Part shown: positions 25,595 to 34,312 of the stretch, in pieces
Numbering within the stretch: the stretch's first letter is position 1
How the letters are laid out: the number at the start of each line of letters is the position of its first letter
Assembly: GCA_964370855.1 (NCBI GenBank)
Contig: CAYJMF010000003.1
Location: 67,830 to 131,829, forward strand
Length of the DNA stretch: 64,000 nt
Source of the DNA: JAKLKS01 sp964370855
Lineage (GTDB): Bacteria > Planctomycetota > JAJSAM01 > JAKLKS01
Direction of reading: 5' to 3'
Notes under the pieces: generated by a model
Databases searched by the model: none
What the model was told of the DNA's origin: nothing
What the model saw: the letters and a program-made list of their open reading frames with translations, nothing else
Position numbers and translations under genes: made by a program

Positions 25595-27169
25595 TTACCG
25601 GGGCGTCGAGGGATCATGCCCTTGGCAGCCAGCGTCACCGCACTCTCCGCCAACTTGCCTGGAAACAGCCCGCACGGAGCCATTTGGATCATATTCAAAG
25701 GTTGTGACTCCGCCCGGCCTCCGCTCTTCCCGGATTCGTCCATCAGTACCTCGAGAGCGACTCAAAGTCGGGCTACCGTCTCGCTCGATGGTCAAGCATG
25801 TGCCATCGATGGCGAAGCGAAAGTCCGTTCGACTCCCGAGCGGATCCATCATCGTCCTTGAGCCCTCTGCGGGACCATACGACATGAGCCATCGCCCCCC
25901 GGAATTCCGCGAGACCTCAGACACGCGGCCTCTGTCATCGTATGCGACGCGGAAACGCTCGGTGCCCGCGAGGTGCACCTCAATCAGCCGGCCGGTTTTC
26001 TCCGCGCGAAACTCATGGACAATCGCATTAACCCCCTCGTCCTCGTGGCGCCCCGAGACCGTGGTCCTGATTGTCTCTCGGTCGATGGACGCCTCAATTC
26101 GCCAGTAAGGTCCACCTTCCCGACGGACCTCCACAACTCCTCCATCGTCTCCTTCGATGACTTCCAGAGTGCGCTGCCCGGGCGCACGATAGACTCGTCG
26201 CCTGCCTCCGTTCCCCGAAGACGTCGTCGCGCAGTTAACGATGGGACCGGACGGGCCATCAGGACCTATGTCGCGAAACTCCACCGGATCCAGGATTCCT
26301 CCCGCACCCCAATCCGCTCCATCGAAAGTGAGAATCCTCCGCGGGGTGGCCACGACTGTCCTGGTTCCTTCCGCCCCCTGCTTCGTCCTGCTTGCAGTAA
26401 TCCTGACTGGAGTTGGCAGCGCCCGGAATAGTCTCGTCGCCGCGCTTCGGGGCTCCATGTCGAGTTGTTCCTCTAGGGCGATGATGGTCCCACCGGAGAG
26501 CACAAGGCAGGGCGGATTCGAGTTTAGGAGACGCTCGTCGCGCGACAGGTACCACCCTCCCCCCCCAGGCAACAACGACGTGCCAAGGTCGCGTTGCAGC
26601 ACCAACCCGGTTCCTTCCAACATTACTGCCACCCAAGCCCTGCCATCGAACGGACGAACGGTCACGGGAGCGCCATCCAATGGGAATCGCAGGTCCTCCG
26701 CTATCTCCGCCGAGGCCTGGAGTCCTCCGAGACTTCCGATGAACCGCAGCGGGGAGCGACACGGGTTCATACCCGTCGTCACGGCCTGGAGCCCGACATC
26801 CCGATTCAACGGTACGGGGATCGGGAACCACTCAGCCCACCTCTTCCCGGTCTCCAGAACGCTCGATGTTCCAGAAGGCCAGCCCACGACTCGGAGCTCG
26901 TATTCGACATCTGACCCGACGCCGCCCGACTCATTCATAACTCTTGCTTCCACGACATCGCCTCGCAATCTCACATCGAGACGCACGGCAATCGCGTCGC
27001 CTGGGCGCATCCAACAGACCACAGCGATGCCGAGACCCATCAGGGCCCCTAACCCGAGCAAGAGTAACAAGGCCGCTGATGAACCCACAATTCGACGACG
27101 TCTCAGACCAGCGACCGAAGTTCTCACTCTGCGGCCGGTCGATGTATCCGAAGTTGGCAGATCTGCCAT
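25595..27169 (-). CDS. Membrane-anchored protein with RHS/YD-like repeats, RHS operon second gene
   Basis: A 524-aa protein. The start at 27169 is one base after the RHS gene's stop codon. An N-terminal basic stretch is followed by a strong membrane segment (SSAALLLLLGLGALMGLGIA, about residues 28-50). The C-terminal 200 residues carry YD/RHS-like strands such as FRVAYDDRGRVSEVSRNSGG and TTFEYDPNGSVRAVSRQVGG. No RHS core box is seen. Adjacency and related repeats suggest it works with the RHS protein, for example as a surface partner or, speculatively, in immunity or tethering. Confidence 0.75.
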   Translation of the reverse strand: MADLPTSDTSTGRRVRTSVAGLRRRRIVGSSAALLLLLGLGALMGLGIAVVCWMRPGDAIAVRLDVRLRGDVVEARVMNESGGVGSDVEYELRVVGWPSGTSSVLETGKRWAEWFPIPVPLNRDVGLQAVTTGMNPCRSPLRFIGSLGGLQASAEIAEDLRFPLDGAPVTVRPFDGRAWVAVMLEGTGLVLQRDLGTSLLPGGGGWYLSRDERLLNSNPPCLVLSGGTIIALEEQLDMEPRSAATRLFRALPTPVRITASRTKQGAEGTRTVVATPRRILTFDGADWGAGGILDPVEFRDIGPDGPSGPIVNCATTSSGNGGRRRVYRAPGQRTLEVIEGDDGGVVEVRREGGPYWRIEASIDRETIRTTVSGRHEDEGVNAIVHEFRAEKTGRLIEVHLAGTERFRVAYDDRGRVSEVSRNSGGRWLMSYGPAEGSRTMMDPLGSRTDFRFAIDGTCLTIERDGSPTLSRSRGTDGRIREERRPGGVTTFEYDPNGSVRAVSRQVGGECGDAGCQGHDPSTPR

Positions 27170-27170
27170 A

Positions 27171-30100
27171 CTACTTGTGCTTGCAGCGACAAGGGAAGTC
27201 GTCAAACTTCTTCGAATCCTTGTCCGCCTGGCCCTCAGCCCCCTTCTGCAGCGCCATGGCTGCACTGCTGTTCTCGTGGGACGTCGGCTCGGTTCCCCCG
27301 GAGTACTGCTGTTGATCCACCAGGATGCGTCCTTGGCTGTCCCGCCCACGTTGAGATTCGCTCGTGGTGAGATTTGCGTGGAATGTATCGTGAGCACCGC
27401 CCTTTGCGCCGAGCGATTTGACGCCCGCAGCCATGGCCTTGCTCAGGGGCTCCCAATACTGGCGCCACTTGTCGTCGGCCTGCCTGACTGCCTGTTCGTA
27501 TTCGTGCACAAGCCGCATACTGTCAGCACCGCCGAGGCTCTTCTTGCCCTTCTCCCAGAAACGCGTCAAATAGGCTTTGATGATGGCCACGTGGCCATCT
27601 TCGTGCCAGCTTACGGCTCTCTGGGCGATGTCGTCCATATGAAAGGTCCCGGACCCGTATCCAGGGACATTCGCGTTCTCAACATCTTCTCCCGGTGTCC
27701 CCATGGTCACTGTAACAGATGCCGAGCAATTGGATGTCGCCATCACGCAGGCCATATCGACATCGGCTTTCCTGTTGATCCAGCACGGCCTAATCCGGCT
27801 GTTCTCCCACAGGACGTAGATAGTCGCTTTCGGGCTACAGTCGAATGTCACATCGCTCGACGTCATGCCGATTGAGCCGCCCATGGCCGCAGACGACGTC
27901 GAGTGCTCGACCGTGGCAGACAAACTCATGGAGCCGTGCTCACACAGCCCCGCGGCGTCGCGGAAATTGACAGGGTCGTTGTGCGTTCGCTGATAGGTTC
28001 CTTCGACCCTGCTAAGGCGCATCGGATCCGGAGCCCCGAACTGGCGGTCAACCGCGGAGTACATCCTGGCAGCGTTGTCGTGGAACCCCGTCTCGCTGTC
28101 GATGGGGAGTCCCTGGAATTCAAGCGCATTCTGGGGATCCGCGACACCCGCGATGACGGTTCCGAATGGGTCGTACGTGTAGATTCCGGTGGTAACGCCC
28201 GCCACGGAGACGAGTCGCCGCACATTGTCTGTCGCCCCATAGAAGTACGACTTTCCGCCGGAGTTCGTCCACGCTTCCATTCGTCGGTGATCACCCGCGG
28301 CCAGCGCGGTTTCTACGAGGACCCCGGTTTGGTACGTCTCGATGCGGTTTAGGCCTAGGTCATGAACGTAGGCCTGTGTCGTAGGTCCGACCGACTTCGA
28401 CCTGCGCCGCCCTAGCACGTCATACCCGAAGAGAACAGTCTGCCCTGTAGCGCTGTTTGCAACAGAAACAGGTAGCCCGAGCCCGTTGTAAGCCGTATTC
28501 ACTACACCCGAAGGCCCAGCAATGGCAATCGTCCTACCAGAAGCGTCATAACTGTAGTTCCACGTCCCTCCAGGGCCGGTCTTGCTAACAAGCTCGCCAA
28601 GGCCGTTCCTAACATAGGAGTACGTCGCACCATTAAAGGTCTCTGAAGCGAGGTTGCCGGAAGCGTCGTATCCGAACGTCGCAGTGTAGGGGATGGACCC
28701 GCCACGTGAGGCGGAGACCAACTGACCGGAAGCATCGTATGTGAAACTCTCGGAATCTCCATTCAGGTAGGCAATCGAGACAATCCTCCCGAGGCCATCG
28801 CGCGAAACAACATCCCTCTCAATGAGGGTCCCGACTGAGTCGCTGAGGGCCGACTGCATCAACCGGCCTAGTCCGTCGAAGTTGAAGGACTCCACAAAAC
28901 CGTTCCCATGGGTCCACGCATTCACCCTGTCCACTCCGTCATACTGCATCTGCGCGACTGTGGCGGTCTGTCCCGACTGCGTACGCTGAATCGCGCTCAC
29001 CCGATTGAAGGCATCGTAGGAGTAGGTGAACTGGTCCCCGCCCGGATAGGTCACGGTACCCATGAGCCCGCTCCCGAGGAACGAGAACTGGAGCGTCCGC
29101 GCAAGTTCGTCCGACCGAGACAGTAGGCGATCATACTTGTCGTACACGTAGGTGTAGGACGAGCTTCCATCCGTAATGCCGACCAGCCGGCCTCGACCGT
29201 CGTAGGTCATGGACCTCGTGTAGCCTGCGGGCTGGGTCGTGTCGCTCACGACGAGTCCCCGACTGTCGCGGCCGTACGACCTCGTCGTCCCATCGGGGTA
29301 AGAGACGGAGGAGACGCGCCCGAAGGAGTCGTACGCGTAGGCCCACGTTCGAGCGCCTCCCTCCACGACCGACGAGAGCCGCATCGACGAATCGTACCCA
29401 TGAAGAACCGTGGCGCCACCACGTGCCGACATGGACAGGGGCAGCCCGGAAGGCGCGAACTGCCTCGTAGTCTGGAGCCCTCCCGTCGCACCTCCGGAGA
29501 GCCCTCGACCCGCAAGGTCGTATTGGCGGCTCCACGTGCTCCCGTCACCGAGCATCCCCCCCGACAGGCGACCGCTGGAATCGTAACTAAACGTCTCGAT
29601 GATCGGGTTCGAGGAACTTCCCGGCGTCGGGAACTTTGTCACGGCGAGCCGCCTCCCGCTGGGATCAAGCGTGTATTGAGTCCGCATCTCATCCGGCGTG
29701 CCAGGGCCGACTACCGACGAGATCCGGCGTCCAGCGGCGTCATAGGCGTGCTGCCTAGTTGCGCCGCTCGGCGCTGTTTCCGTTAGCATTCGCCCTGCGG
29801 CGTCGAACTGGCGAGTCCAGGTCAGTCCTCCCTGCACGACGGAGATCGGCAGATTGAAGTCGTAGGTCGTGGACACTGCGGGAAGTGCGTCCACCTGGCT
29901 CCATGTCTCAAGATTCGCAAGGCCGAACTGTGCGGTTCGCACAGCGGCTGGGTCGGCATCGTCGGAGACGAGGTTTCCGTTCGCATCGTGCCATGGCCCA
30001 ACGACCTGAATCGCCCGGCCGAGGACATCGTATGACATGGTCTCCGTCCACCCGCGACGATGCACAAGCGCCGTCATCCGATCGGAGAAGTCGTACTTGT

Positions 30101-31172
30101 AGGTGTTCGTTCCGGATCCCTGCAGTGTTTCGGTCAAAACGTTGTTCCGTGCGTCGTATGTCCAGGACTCAACCTCACCGTCGATACTCGACTGCGTTAT
30201 TCTTCTGCCGAGCGCATCGTATGTGATCTGTGAGAGGACGTTGGATGTCGCCTGGATCATTCCAATCGTCTCGGAGTAAGTTGAGGCCGGGCCCACAACG
30301 TGGGTGATTCTCCCCGCGGCATCGTACTTATAGCCCTCATACACAACGGTTTGCGAGTCAATCCGCCTTCCCGACACCTCCAGCCTTCCGGCAGTGTCGT
30401 AGTAGAAGTCCTGACTCGTCAGGCCTCCGGGGGTGCCCGAGAAAGTGGTGGAAACCCTGCGGCCACTGGAGTCGTATGCGTGGGAGGTGACGAGCCCGAT
30501 CGCGTCCGTCTCAGTGAGAATGCGACCGGCAGAGTCATAGGACCACGCCCGAGTCGCTCCCATCTCGTCGGTCGCTGATAGGCGGTTACCAGCGGAATCA
30601 TAGGTGAATGTCCGCACCTTGTTCTGGGCGATGAGCTGATCGAGCGCCGCGGCCGAGTCGGCCGGCCCGGCCTCCAGAACGAGTCGGCCGAAGCTATCGA
30701 CACGGGACTCGATTATCTTCCCGCGAGGATCGGTGATCCGCATGACCCCAGTTGAGGGGTACGAGTACTGCAACGTGTGCGTCTCGGAACCATTGGTTCG
30801 GCTGATCTGAGCGAGGCGCCCTGCAGTGTCATATGTGCGGTTCTCTTGAACAAGCCCGCCGTAGTAGGACGCCTGAACCAGATTGTACGAGGCATCGTAC
30901 GAGTAGGAGGCCGCGTATCCCATCGGGCCGGTCTCGGAAGTCAGGAGCGTATAGCCTGTCGGATACTGATAGCTCCAAGAGTATGTGAGGGCGCTCAACT
31001 CGTTGGGATCAGGATTGGGCCCATAGACGGGTCCTCGGTACAAGACCACGGATCCGTTGGAGTCGTAGGTCGTCTCCTCGTAGATCTGCTGCGCGAAGGC
31101 AAGTGGCGCCACTAGAAGCACGACCGCGAAGGTCCAGACTGAGAGTATCGTGCGGCGCCAGTGGCTGGTCAT
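27171..31172 (-). CDS. Secreted RHS/YD-repeat protein with C-terminal HExxH domain
   Basis: A protein of about 1333 aa starting MTSHWRRTILSVWTFAVVLL, with a signal peptide ending near AFAQQ. Over twenty YD repeats (xxYDxxGRL) fill residues 30-1030. Next comes an RHS core-like box (GLPIDSETGFHDNAARMYSA and RFGAPDPM) that normally ends the sequestering shell. The unique C-terminal region (about 230 aa) contains WHEDGHVAI, an HExxH zinc-peptidase motif encoded at 27591-27605. Several cysteines and a Lys-rich end (CRCKHK) are also present. The architecture is that of polymorphic RHS toxins, here with a putative metallopeptidase tip. The longer ATG at 31238 is less likely because the signal peptide fits 31172. 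Confidence 0.9.
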   Translation of the reverse strand: MTSHWRRTILSVWTFAVVLLVAPLAFAQQIYEETTYDSNGSVVLYRGPVYGPNPDPNELSALTYSWSYQYPTGYTLLTSETGPMGYAASYSYDASYNLVQASYYGGLVQENRTYDTAGRLAQISRTNGSETHTLQYSYPSTGVMRITDPRGKIIESRVDSFGRLVLEAGPADSAAALDQLIAQNKVRTFTYDSAGNRLSATDEMGATRAWSYDSAGRILTETDAIGLVTSHAYDSSGRRVSTTFSGTPGGLTSQDFYYDTAGRLEVSGRRIDSQTVVYEGYKYDAAGRITHVVGPASTYSETIGMIQATSNVLSQITYDALGRRITQSSIDGEVESWTYDARNNVLTETLQGSGTNTYKYDFSDRMTALVHRRGWTETMSYDVLGRAIQVVGPWHDANGNLVSDDADPAAVRTAQFGLANLETWSQVDALPAVSTTYDFNLPISVVQGGLTWTRQFDAAGRMLTETAPSGATRQHAYDAAGRRISSVVGPGTPDEMRTQYTLDPSGRRLAVTKFPTPGSSSNPIIETFSYDSSGRLSGGMLGDGSTWSRQYDLAGRGLSGGATGGLQTTRQFAPSGLPLSMSARGGATVLHGYDSSMRLSSVVEGGARTWAYAYDSFGRVSSVSYPDGTTRSYGRDSRGLVVSDTTQPAGYTRSMTYDGRGRLVGITDGSSSYTYVYDKYDRLLSRSDELARTLQFSFLGSGLMGTVTYPGGDQFTYSYDAFNRVSAIQRTQSGQTATVAQMQYDGVDRVNAWTHGNGFVESFNFDGLGRLMQSALSDSVGTLIERDVVSRDGLGRIVSIAYLNGDSESFTYDASGQLVSASRGGSIPYTATFGYDASGNLASETFNGATYSYVRNGLGELVSKTGPGGTWNYSYDASGRTIAIAGPSGVVNTAYNGLGLPVSVANSATGQTVLFGYDVLGRRRSKSVGPTTQAYVHDLGLNRIETYQTGVLVETALAAGDHRRMEAWTNSGGKSYFYGATDNVRRLVSVAGVTTGIYTYDPFGTVIAGVADPQNALEFQGLPIDSETGFHDNAARMYSAVDRQFGAPDPMRLSRVEGTYQRTHNDPVNFRDAAGLCEHGSMSLSATVEHSTSSAAMGGSIGMTSSDVTFDCSPKATIYVLWENSRIRPCWINRKADVDMACVMATSNCSASVTVTMGTPGEDVENANVPGYGSGTFHMDDIAQRAVSWHEDGHVAIIKAYLTRFWEKGKKSLGGADSMRLVHEYEQAVRQADDKWRQYWEPLSKAMAAGVKSLGAKGGAHDTFHANLTTSESQRGRDSQGRILVDQQQYSGGTEPTSHENSSAAMALQKGAEGQADKDSKKFDDFPCRCKHK

Positions 31173-31470
31173 CGATCGCCTCCCATTCTGCTGCAGCGGG
31201 TCCGAAAGTCCCGACTCTCGTGCCCCGGTCTTCTTCACTGTTCACGCACGTGCGACGGAGCGAGTCTCAGGCGGCTTCACCACGAACGTACTCGACAGCA
31301 CCACAGAACCAAGGGCCGCAACGGCTGCCCCCGACTGGGCGCCAAGACACCTGCCGTCCCGTCCCTGCCATGGGTGATCGTGGGCCGGGCCTGCGCGGGA
31401 GTCAAGAAGAAATCCTGTCCGGGGTTCCACCTGCTCCTCCACATCGCCCTCATGCTTCGCCCACTCGGCG
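31173..31470. other. Upstream region of the RHS operon
   Basis: It must hold the RHS promoter, but I cannot point to a convincing -35/-10 pair. Frames here on both strands look non-coding. The stretch ends at the right copy of the 70-bp direct repeat. Confidence 0.35.
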
Positions 31471-31538
31471 GCTGCAGCGATGGGCCGGAGAGCCGCCTCG
31501 GAGGTAAGGTCCCGGCTCATCTCGACCCGGGAGGTGGA
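31471..31538 (+). repeat. Direct repeat, right copy (pair of 22477-22546)
   Basis: This has the same orientation as the left copy and shares GCTGCAGCGATGGGCCGGAG and CCCGGCTCATCTCGACCCGG, with scattered mismatches. It ends exactly where a truncated gene resumes on the plus strand. Confidence 0.7.
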
Positions 31539-31869
31539 TGACAACGCCGTGGTCCTGGACACGACCGTCACCGTGCCCATGCAGGAGGAGGTCGTCGTCG
31601 AGTTGAAGAAGCTCGGGCGGATCGCCCTTCGGTTCGCGGAGTACGACCGGGTCAAGCTCCGCACCGCGGAGGTATGGCTCTACGAGTCCGGCGAGAAGAT
31701 CTACTCCGTCACGAAGTTCGAGCCAGGTACGGGGGAGGAGGACCTGGTGGCCGAGGGACTGGCACCGGGCCGCTACGAAGTCGAGGTGACGGTCGGGGAG
31801 GCCGAAGTCCGGTTCACCGTCGAGGTGAAGGGCGGGGAGACGAGCGTCCACGAGGTCCGCGCCCCGTAG
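31539..31869 (+). pseudogene. C-terminal fragment of a secreted beta-domain protein
   Basis: An open frame to the stop at 31869 gives about 110 residues with VVVELKKLGRIALRFAEYDR and LAPGRYEVEVTVGEAEVRFT, the pattern of the last domain of carboxypeptidase-regulatory or PEGA-like proteins. The only in-frame ATG (31480) lies inside the direct repeat, so the natural 5' part is missing. It is probably a gene cut at the right junction of the island. Confidence 0.55.
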
Positions 31870-32082
31870 GCCCGAGACACCAGCACCTGCTGGGAGGGTG
31901 CTTCATCGCCGCGACGGGCACGGCATCCACTCCAGGTGAGGGAGGCGTCCCCCGTCGCTCCGTCCCCCCGGAATCCTCTTTTTTCTGTATGGCCATTTGT
32001 TAGGCCATCGATTCCAGGGCTCCGAAAGCGGCCGTACTTCGGTGCCGCCTGAGCGCACAACACGCCTTCCATAAAGAGCTTG
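31870..32082. other. Spacer left of tRNA-Ser
   Basis: No gene or hairpin is supported. Because the tRNA is on the minus strand, this is its 3' flank, the usual insertion side for integrative elements. I find no duplicated tRNA 3' end here. Confidence 0.35.
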
Positions 32083-32172
32083 TGGCGGAGGGTGAGGGAT
32101 TTGAACCCCCGGTACGGTTGCCCGTACAGCGGTTTTCAAAACCGCCGCCTTCGGCCGCTCGGCCAACCCTCC
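32083..32172 (-). tRNA. tRNA-Ser (anticodon UGA)
   Basis: Read on the minus strand, the sequence folds as a class II tRNA. The acceptor is GGAGGGT/ACCCTCC, followed by a GGCCGAGCGGCC D-arm region and an anticodon arm with loop TTTGAAA (anticodon TGA). A long variable arm (GTACGGGCAACCGTAC) and a T-arm with GGTTCAAATCC follow. The discriminator is G and the CCA end is encoded (complement of 32083-32085). The long variable arm confirms a serine isoacceptor. Confidence 0.95.
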
Positions 32173-32477
32173 GCTGTCGTCTTACTGCCTGCACTGCATC
32201 GACTTGCAGCTAGGCAGGGGGTCCGGCAGCTACCTCCGGATACCCCTTGTAGATCCCCTTGATGATCTAGAGCACCTTGGTGCCCTATCAGGGGTGACGG
32301 GGAGGCCCTGGGAGGGCTCGGAGCGAGGGTGCCGTAGGCTCATAGGCCAACAGCATACATCGTAGTGGGCCGACGGGGGTCATCTGAGCGGTGGAGGCCT
32401 ATCCTCCGTTGGGTCAGGCGAGGTGTCCACCTCGACCTCGGCTCACTGTCCGGGATCTCTGCTCTAGAATAGCCGCC
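32173..32477. other. Spacer between tRNA-Ser and a plus-strand hypothetical gene
   Basis: No convincing ORF. It must contain the tRNA promoter (minus strand) and that of the plus-strand gene starting at 32478; I cannot identify either. Confidence 0.35.
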
Positions 32478-33116
32478 ATGTTCAGCCAGGACGCACCGCT
32501 CCCACTACCTGTGCTCGGGTTCTCGGCCTCGGGAGTTTGGGGCGACTTCTTCGAGCTGGACATCGATCTCGGGGCCCCCGCTGTGGAGACCTTGCAACGG
32601 GCCGCCCTCGCACTTTGGGATCACCCTGACCTTGAGGGGTGCTGGACGGAGAACAAGATTGAACCCGTGCGAGCTTCCGCCGTACGGCCCGAGGCCTGGA
32701 CTCGGTATATAGGGCAAGAAGGTGGGGTCTGCTACGGACTCGCACGTGTTCCGGGGATTGGGGTCACCCCGTGCCTGGTCAGCCTCTGCATCGGTTCCGA
32801 CTACATGACGATGCAGCTCTGCCTGTCCATGAAGGCAATCGGGAGTGTCGTTCGAGTCGGTGCCTATCCCTTTGATGACGGAACTCCCACGGACTGGATC
32901 ATCCCCACCTCGGCGTGGCTCGCTGGTGTGGCTAGTGTCGTCCATCAGGCCTCACCGCTGGTGGTCGGGGTCATTGGCTGGGAGGGGGACTCCGGCGAGG
33001 CAAAGCGGTTCCGCACCGAGGGCGTCCCGCAGGAGCGCTGGGTCGGGTACGTCGTCCCGAGTGGGAAGGAAGTCGAGTACTACCCACCCAACATCTTGAC
33101 ACCGCCCATGACTTAG
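32478..33116 (+). CDS. Hypothetical 212-aa protein next to the integrase
   Basis: The ATG at 32478 (MFSQDAPLPLPVLGFSASGV) is preferred over the upstream ATG at 32391, whose product is low-complexity. The protein is mixed alpha/beta and rich in Trp and Gly (GCWTENKIEP, EGGVCYGLARVPGIG, WVGYVVPSGKEVEYYPPN). It has no signal peptide, membrane span or recognised motif. It converges with the integrase gene, their stop codons overlapping by 3 bp. Small orphan genes like this are common in integrated elements. Confidence 0.6.
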   Translation: MFSQDAPLPLPVLGFSASGVWGDFFELDIDLGAPAVETLQRAALALWDHPDLEGCWTENKIEPVRASAVRPEAWTRYIGQEGGVCYGLARVPGIGVTPCLVSLCIGSDYMTMQLCLSMKAIGSVVRVGAYPFDDGTPTDWIIPTSAWLAGVASVVHQASPLVVGVIGWEGDSGEAKRFRTEGVPQERWVGYVVPSGKEVEYYPPNILTPPMT

Positions 33117-33928
33117 CCCGTGGCGCTGAAGCCCTCGCTACTCTCCTCCACGTGCCCCTCACCACGGAGGAACTTCTCCATCCGCTCCCTCGCCTGGCGC
33201 TCGAAGCCCGAGGGTGAGTGCCGGGCGTAGCGGAGCACCATGACTAGGCTCTTGTGGCCGAGCAGCTGGCGCAGCTCGCCGAGGGGAACTCCTGCACGGA
33301 TGGCCGTCACGGCGAACACGTGTCGGAGGTCGTGCCAGCGGAGCGTCGGGAAGCCCGCCTTGACCCTTCCCTCCTTCCACGCCAGGCGAACCGAGCCCGG
33401 GAAGTCCGGCTCTCCCGTCCTCTTCGTGTCGTAGCTGAGGGTCTCGAAGACGAGGTCGGGGACCGTCGTGGGATGGTCCCCTCGGAGACCTCGCTGGGAG
33501 AGCAGGGCTTCCCTCCCACGAGCACCGAAGGGAACGGTCCTCGGGGTCTTGTACTTCGAGATGCGGACGGTGAGCATCCCCTCCTCGAAGTTGATGTCCT
33601 GCCAGTCAAGGCGAAGCAGCTCACCGAGGCGGAGCCCTGTGTCCATCGTGAGCAGAGCAGCGTTTCTCAGGGCACCGACGAGACAGGAGGCCAGCTTCTG
33701 CTGGTCCTCCACCGTCAGGAAAGGGACATCCTTCAGTTCCTCGTGCGCCCGAGGGATCCCCTGGCAGGGGTTGACCCGCATGTAGTTGAGCCTGACCGCT
33801 CGCCGGAACATCCCGGACAGGAGCGACTGCATCCGGTTCCTCGTGGCTCCCATGAGGGCGACTCGTCTGTTGAGGGAAGCGGAAACGGCCCGAGCATGAT
33901 CTACAGCTCGACCAGTTCCAGCCTTCAC
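33113..33928 (-). CDS. Tyrosine recombinase (phage-type integrase), N-terminally truncated
   Basis: A 271-aa protein holding the full catalytic domain. Arg is in DTGLRLGELLRLDW, Lys near ISKYKTPRTVPFG, His-x-x-Arg in WHDLRHVF, His in LGHKSLVM and the nucleophilic Tyr in RYARHS. Phage integrases are normally 350-400 aa. Only a stub of the N-terminal core-binding domain remains (RNRMQSLLSGMFRRAVRLNY), with no arm-binding domain. The start falls within the sequence that carries the 32-bp repeat copy at 33942, suggesting a rearrangement removed the 5' part. Being next to tRNA-Ser fits an integrated element, but activity is doubtful. Confidence 0.85.
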   Translation of the reverse strand: MKAGTGRAVDHARAVSASLNRRVALMGATRNRMQSLLSGMFRRAVRLNYMRVNPCQGIPRAHEELKDVPFLTVEDQQKLASCLVGALRNAALLTMDTGLRLGELLRLDWQDINFEEGMLTVRISKYKTPRTVPFGARGREALLSQRGLRGDHPTTVPDLVFETLSYDTKRTGEPDFPGSVRLAWKEGRVKAGFPTLRWHDLRHVFAVTAIRAGVPLGELRQLLGHKSLVMVLRYARHSPSGFERQARERMEKFLRGEGHVEESSEGFSATG

Positions 33929-33973
33929 ATCACCGACAAGAACGGCAAGACCCTATTCAAGGTGCCGGAGTAG
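33898..33973 (+). pseudogene. C-terminal remnant ending in GKTLFKVPE
   Basis: A 24-codon frame (MIYSSTSSSLHITDKNGKTL, then FKVPE and TAG) has the same C-terminal coding sequence as the intact gene at 34861-35412. It is probably the last piece of a paralogue. The final 32 bp (33942-33973) is repeat copy 1, inverted relative to copies 2 and 3. Confidence 0.55.
33942..33973 (+). repeat. 32-bp C-terminus/stop-codon repeat, copy 1
   Basis: It encodes GKTLFKVPE plus TAG on the plus strand. Compared with copies 2 (34861-34892) and 3 (35987-36018), which lie on the minus strand, there are 1 and 2 mismatches respectively. Confidence 0.8.
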
Positions 33974-33982
33974 GGGGCAATC

Positions 33983-34312
33983 GTGGCCAGTGGTGCAAGT
34001 GCGAGGCGAGGCCTCAAGTCTTGGCCATGGCCAGCCCACGTGCTTCTTGGCGTTCTGCTCGGCGCACTGATTGGGATCGTCATTGGCACGAGGATCGAGC
34101 AATTCCAGTCTGATCCCGGGACTGCCTCAAAGCAAACGACCATCCGCATCGAACTGGGGCTCTCGCTACTCCCCGCAGTCTTCTGTTCGTTCGCTGGCGG
34201 GGTGTGTGCACTGGGGCTTGTGTGGGAGAGAGGAGGAGCATGGAGGTGGGTGGTGGTCGGTTTAGGAGTGGCTATTAGGGAACTAGGCCCATTGCCTCCG
34301 CAACCCTGTTGA
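33983..34312 (+). CDS. Small two-span membrane protein
   Basis: A 109-aa GTG-started protein with two membrane segments (AHVLLGVLLGALIGIVIG, residues 19-38; LGLSLLPAVFCSFAGGVCAL, residues 59-80). A short polar stretch lies between them and a Trp-rich third hydrophobic patch near the end. It starts 9 bp after the remnant ending at 33973, and its last 38 bp overlap the end of the convergent gene at 34275. No family is recognised. Confidence 0.55.
   Translation: MASGASARRGLKSWPWPAHVLLGVLLGALIGIVIGTRIEQFQSDPGTASKQTTIRIELGLSLLPAVFCSFAGGVCALGLVWERGGAWRWVVVGLGVAIRELGPLPPQPC

Noticed and set aside
32083..33928. A complete integrated element with tRNA-Ser as attachment site
   Set aside because: The integrase is truncated and lies on the 5' side of the tRNA, and I found no duplicated tRNA 3' end to serve as the second att site.
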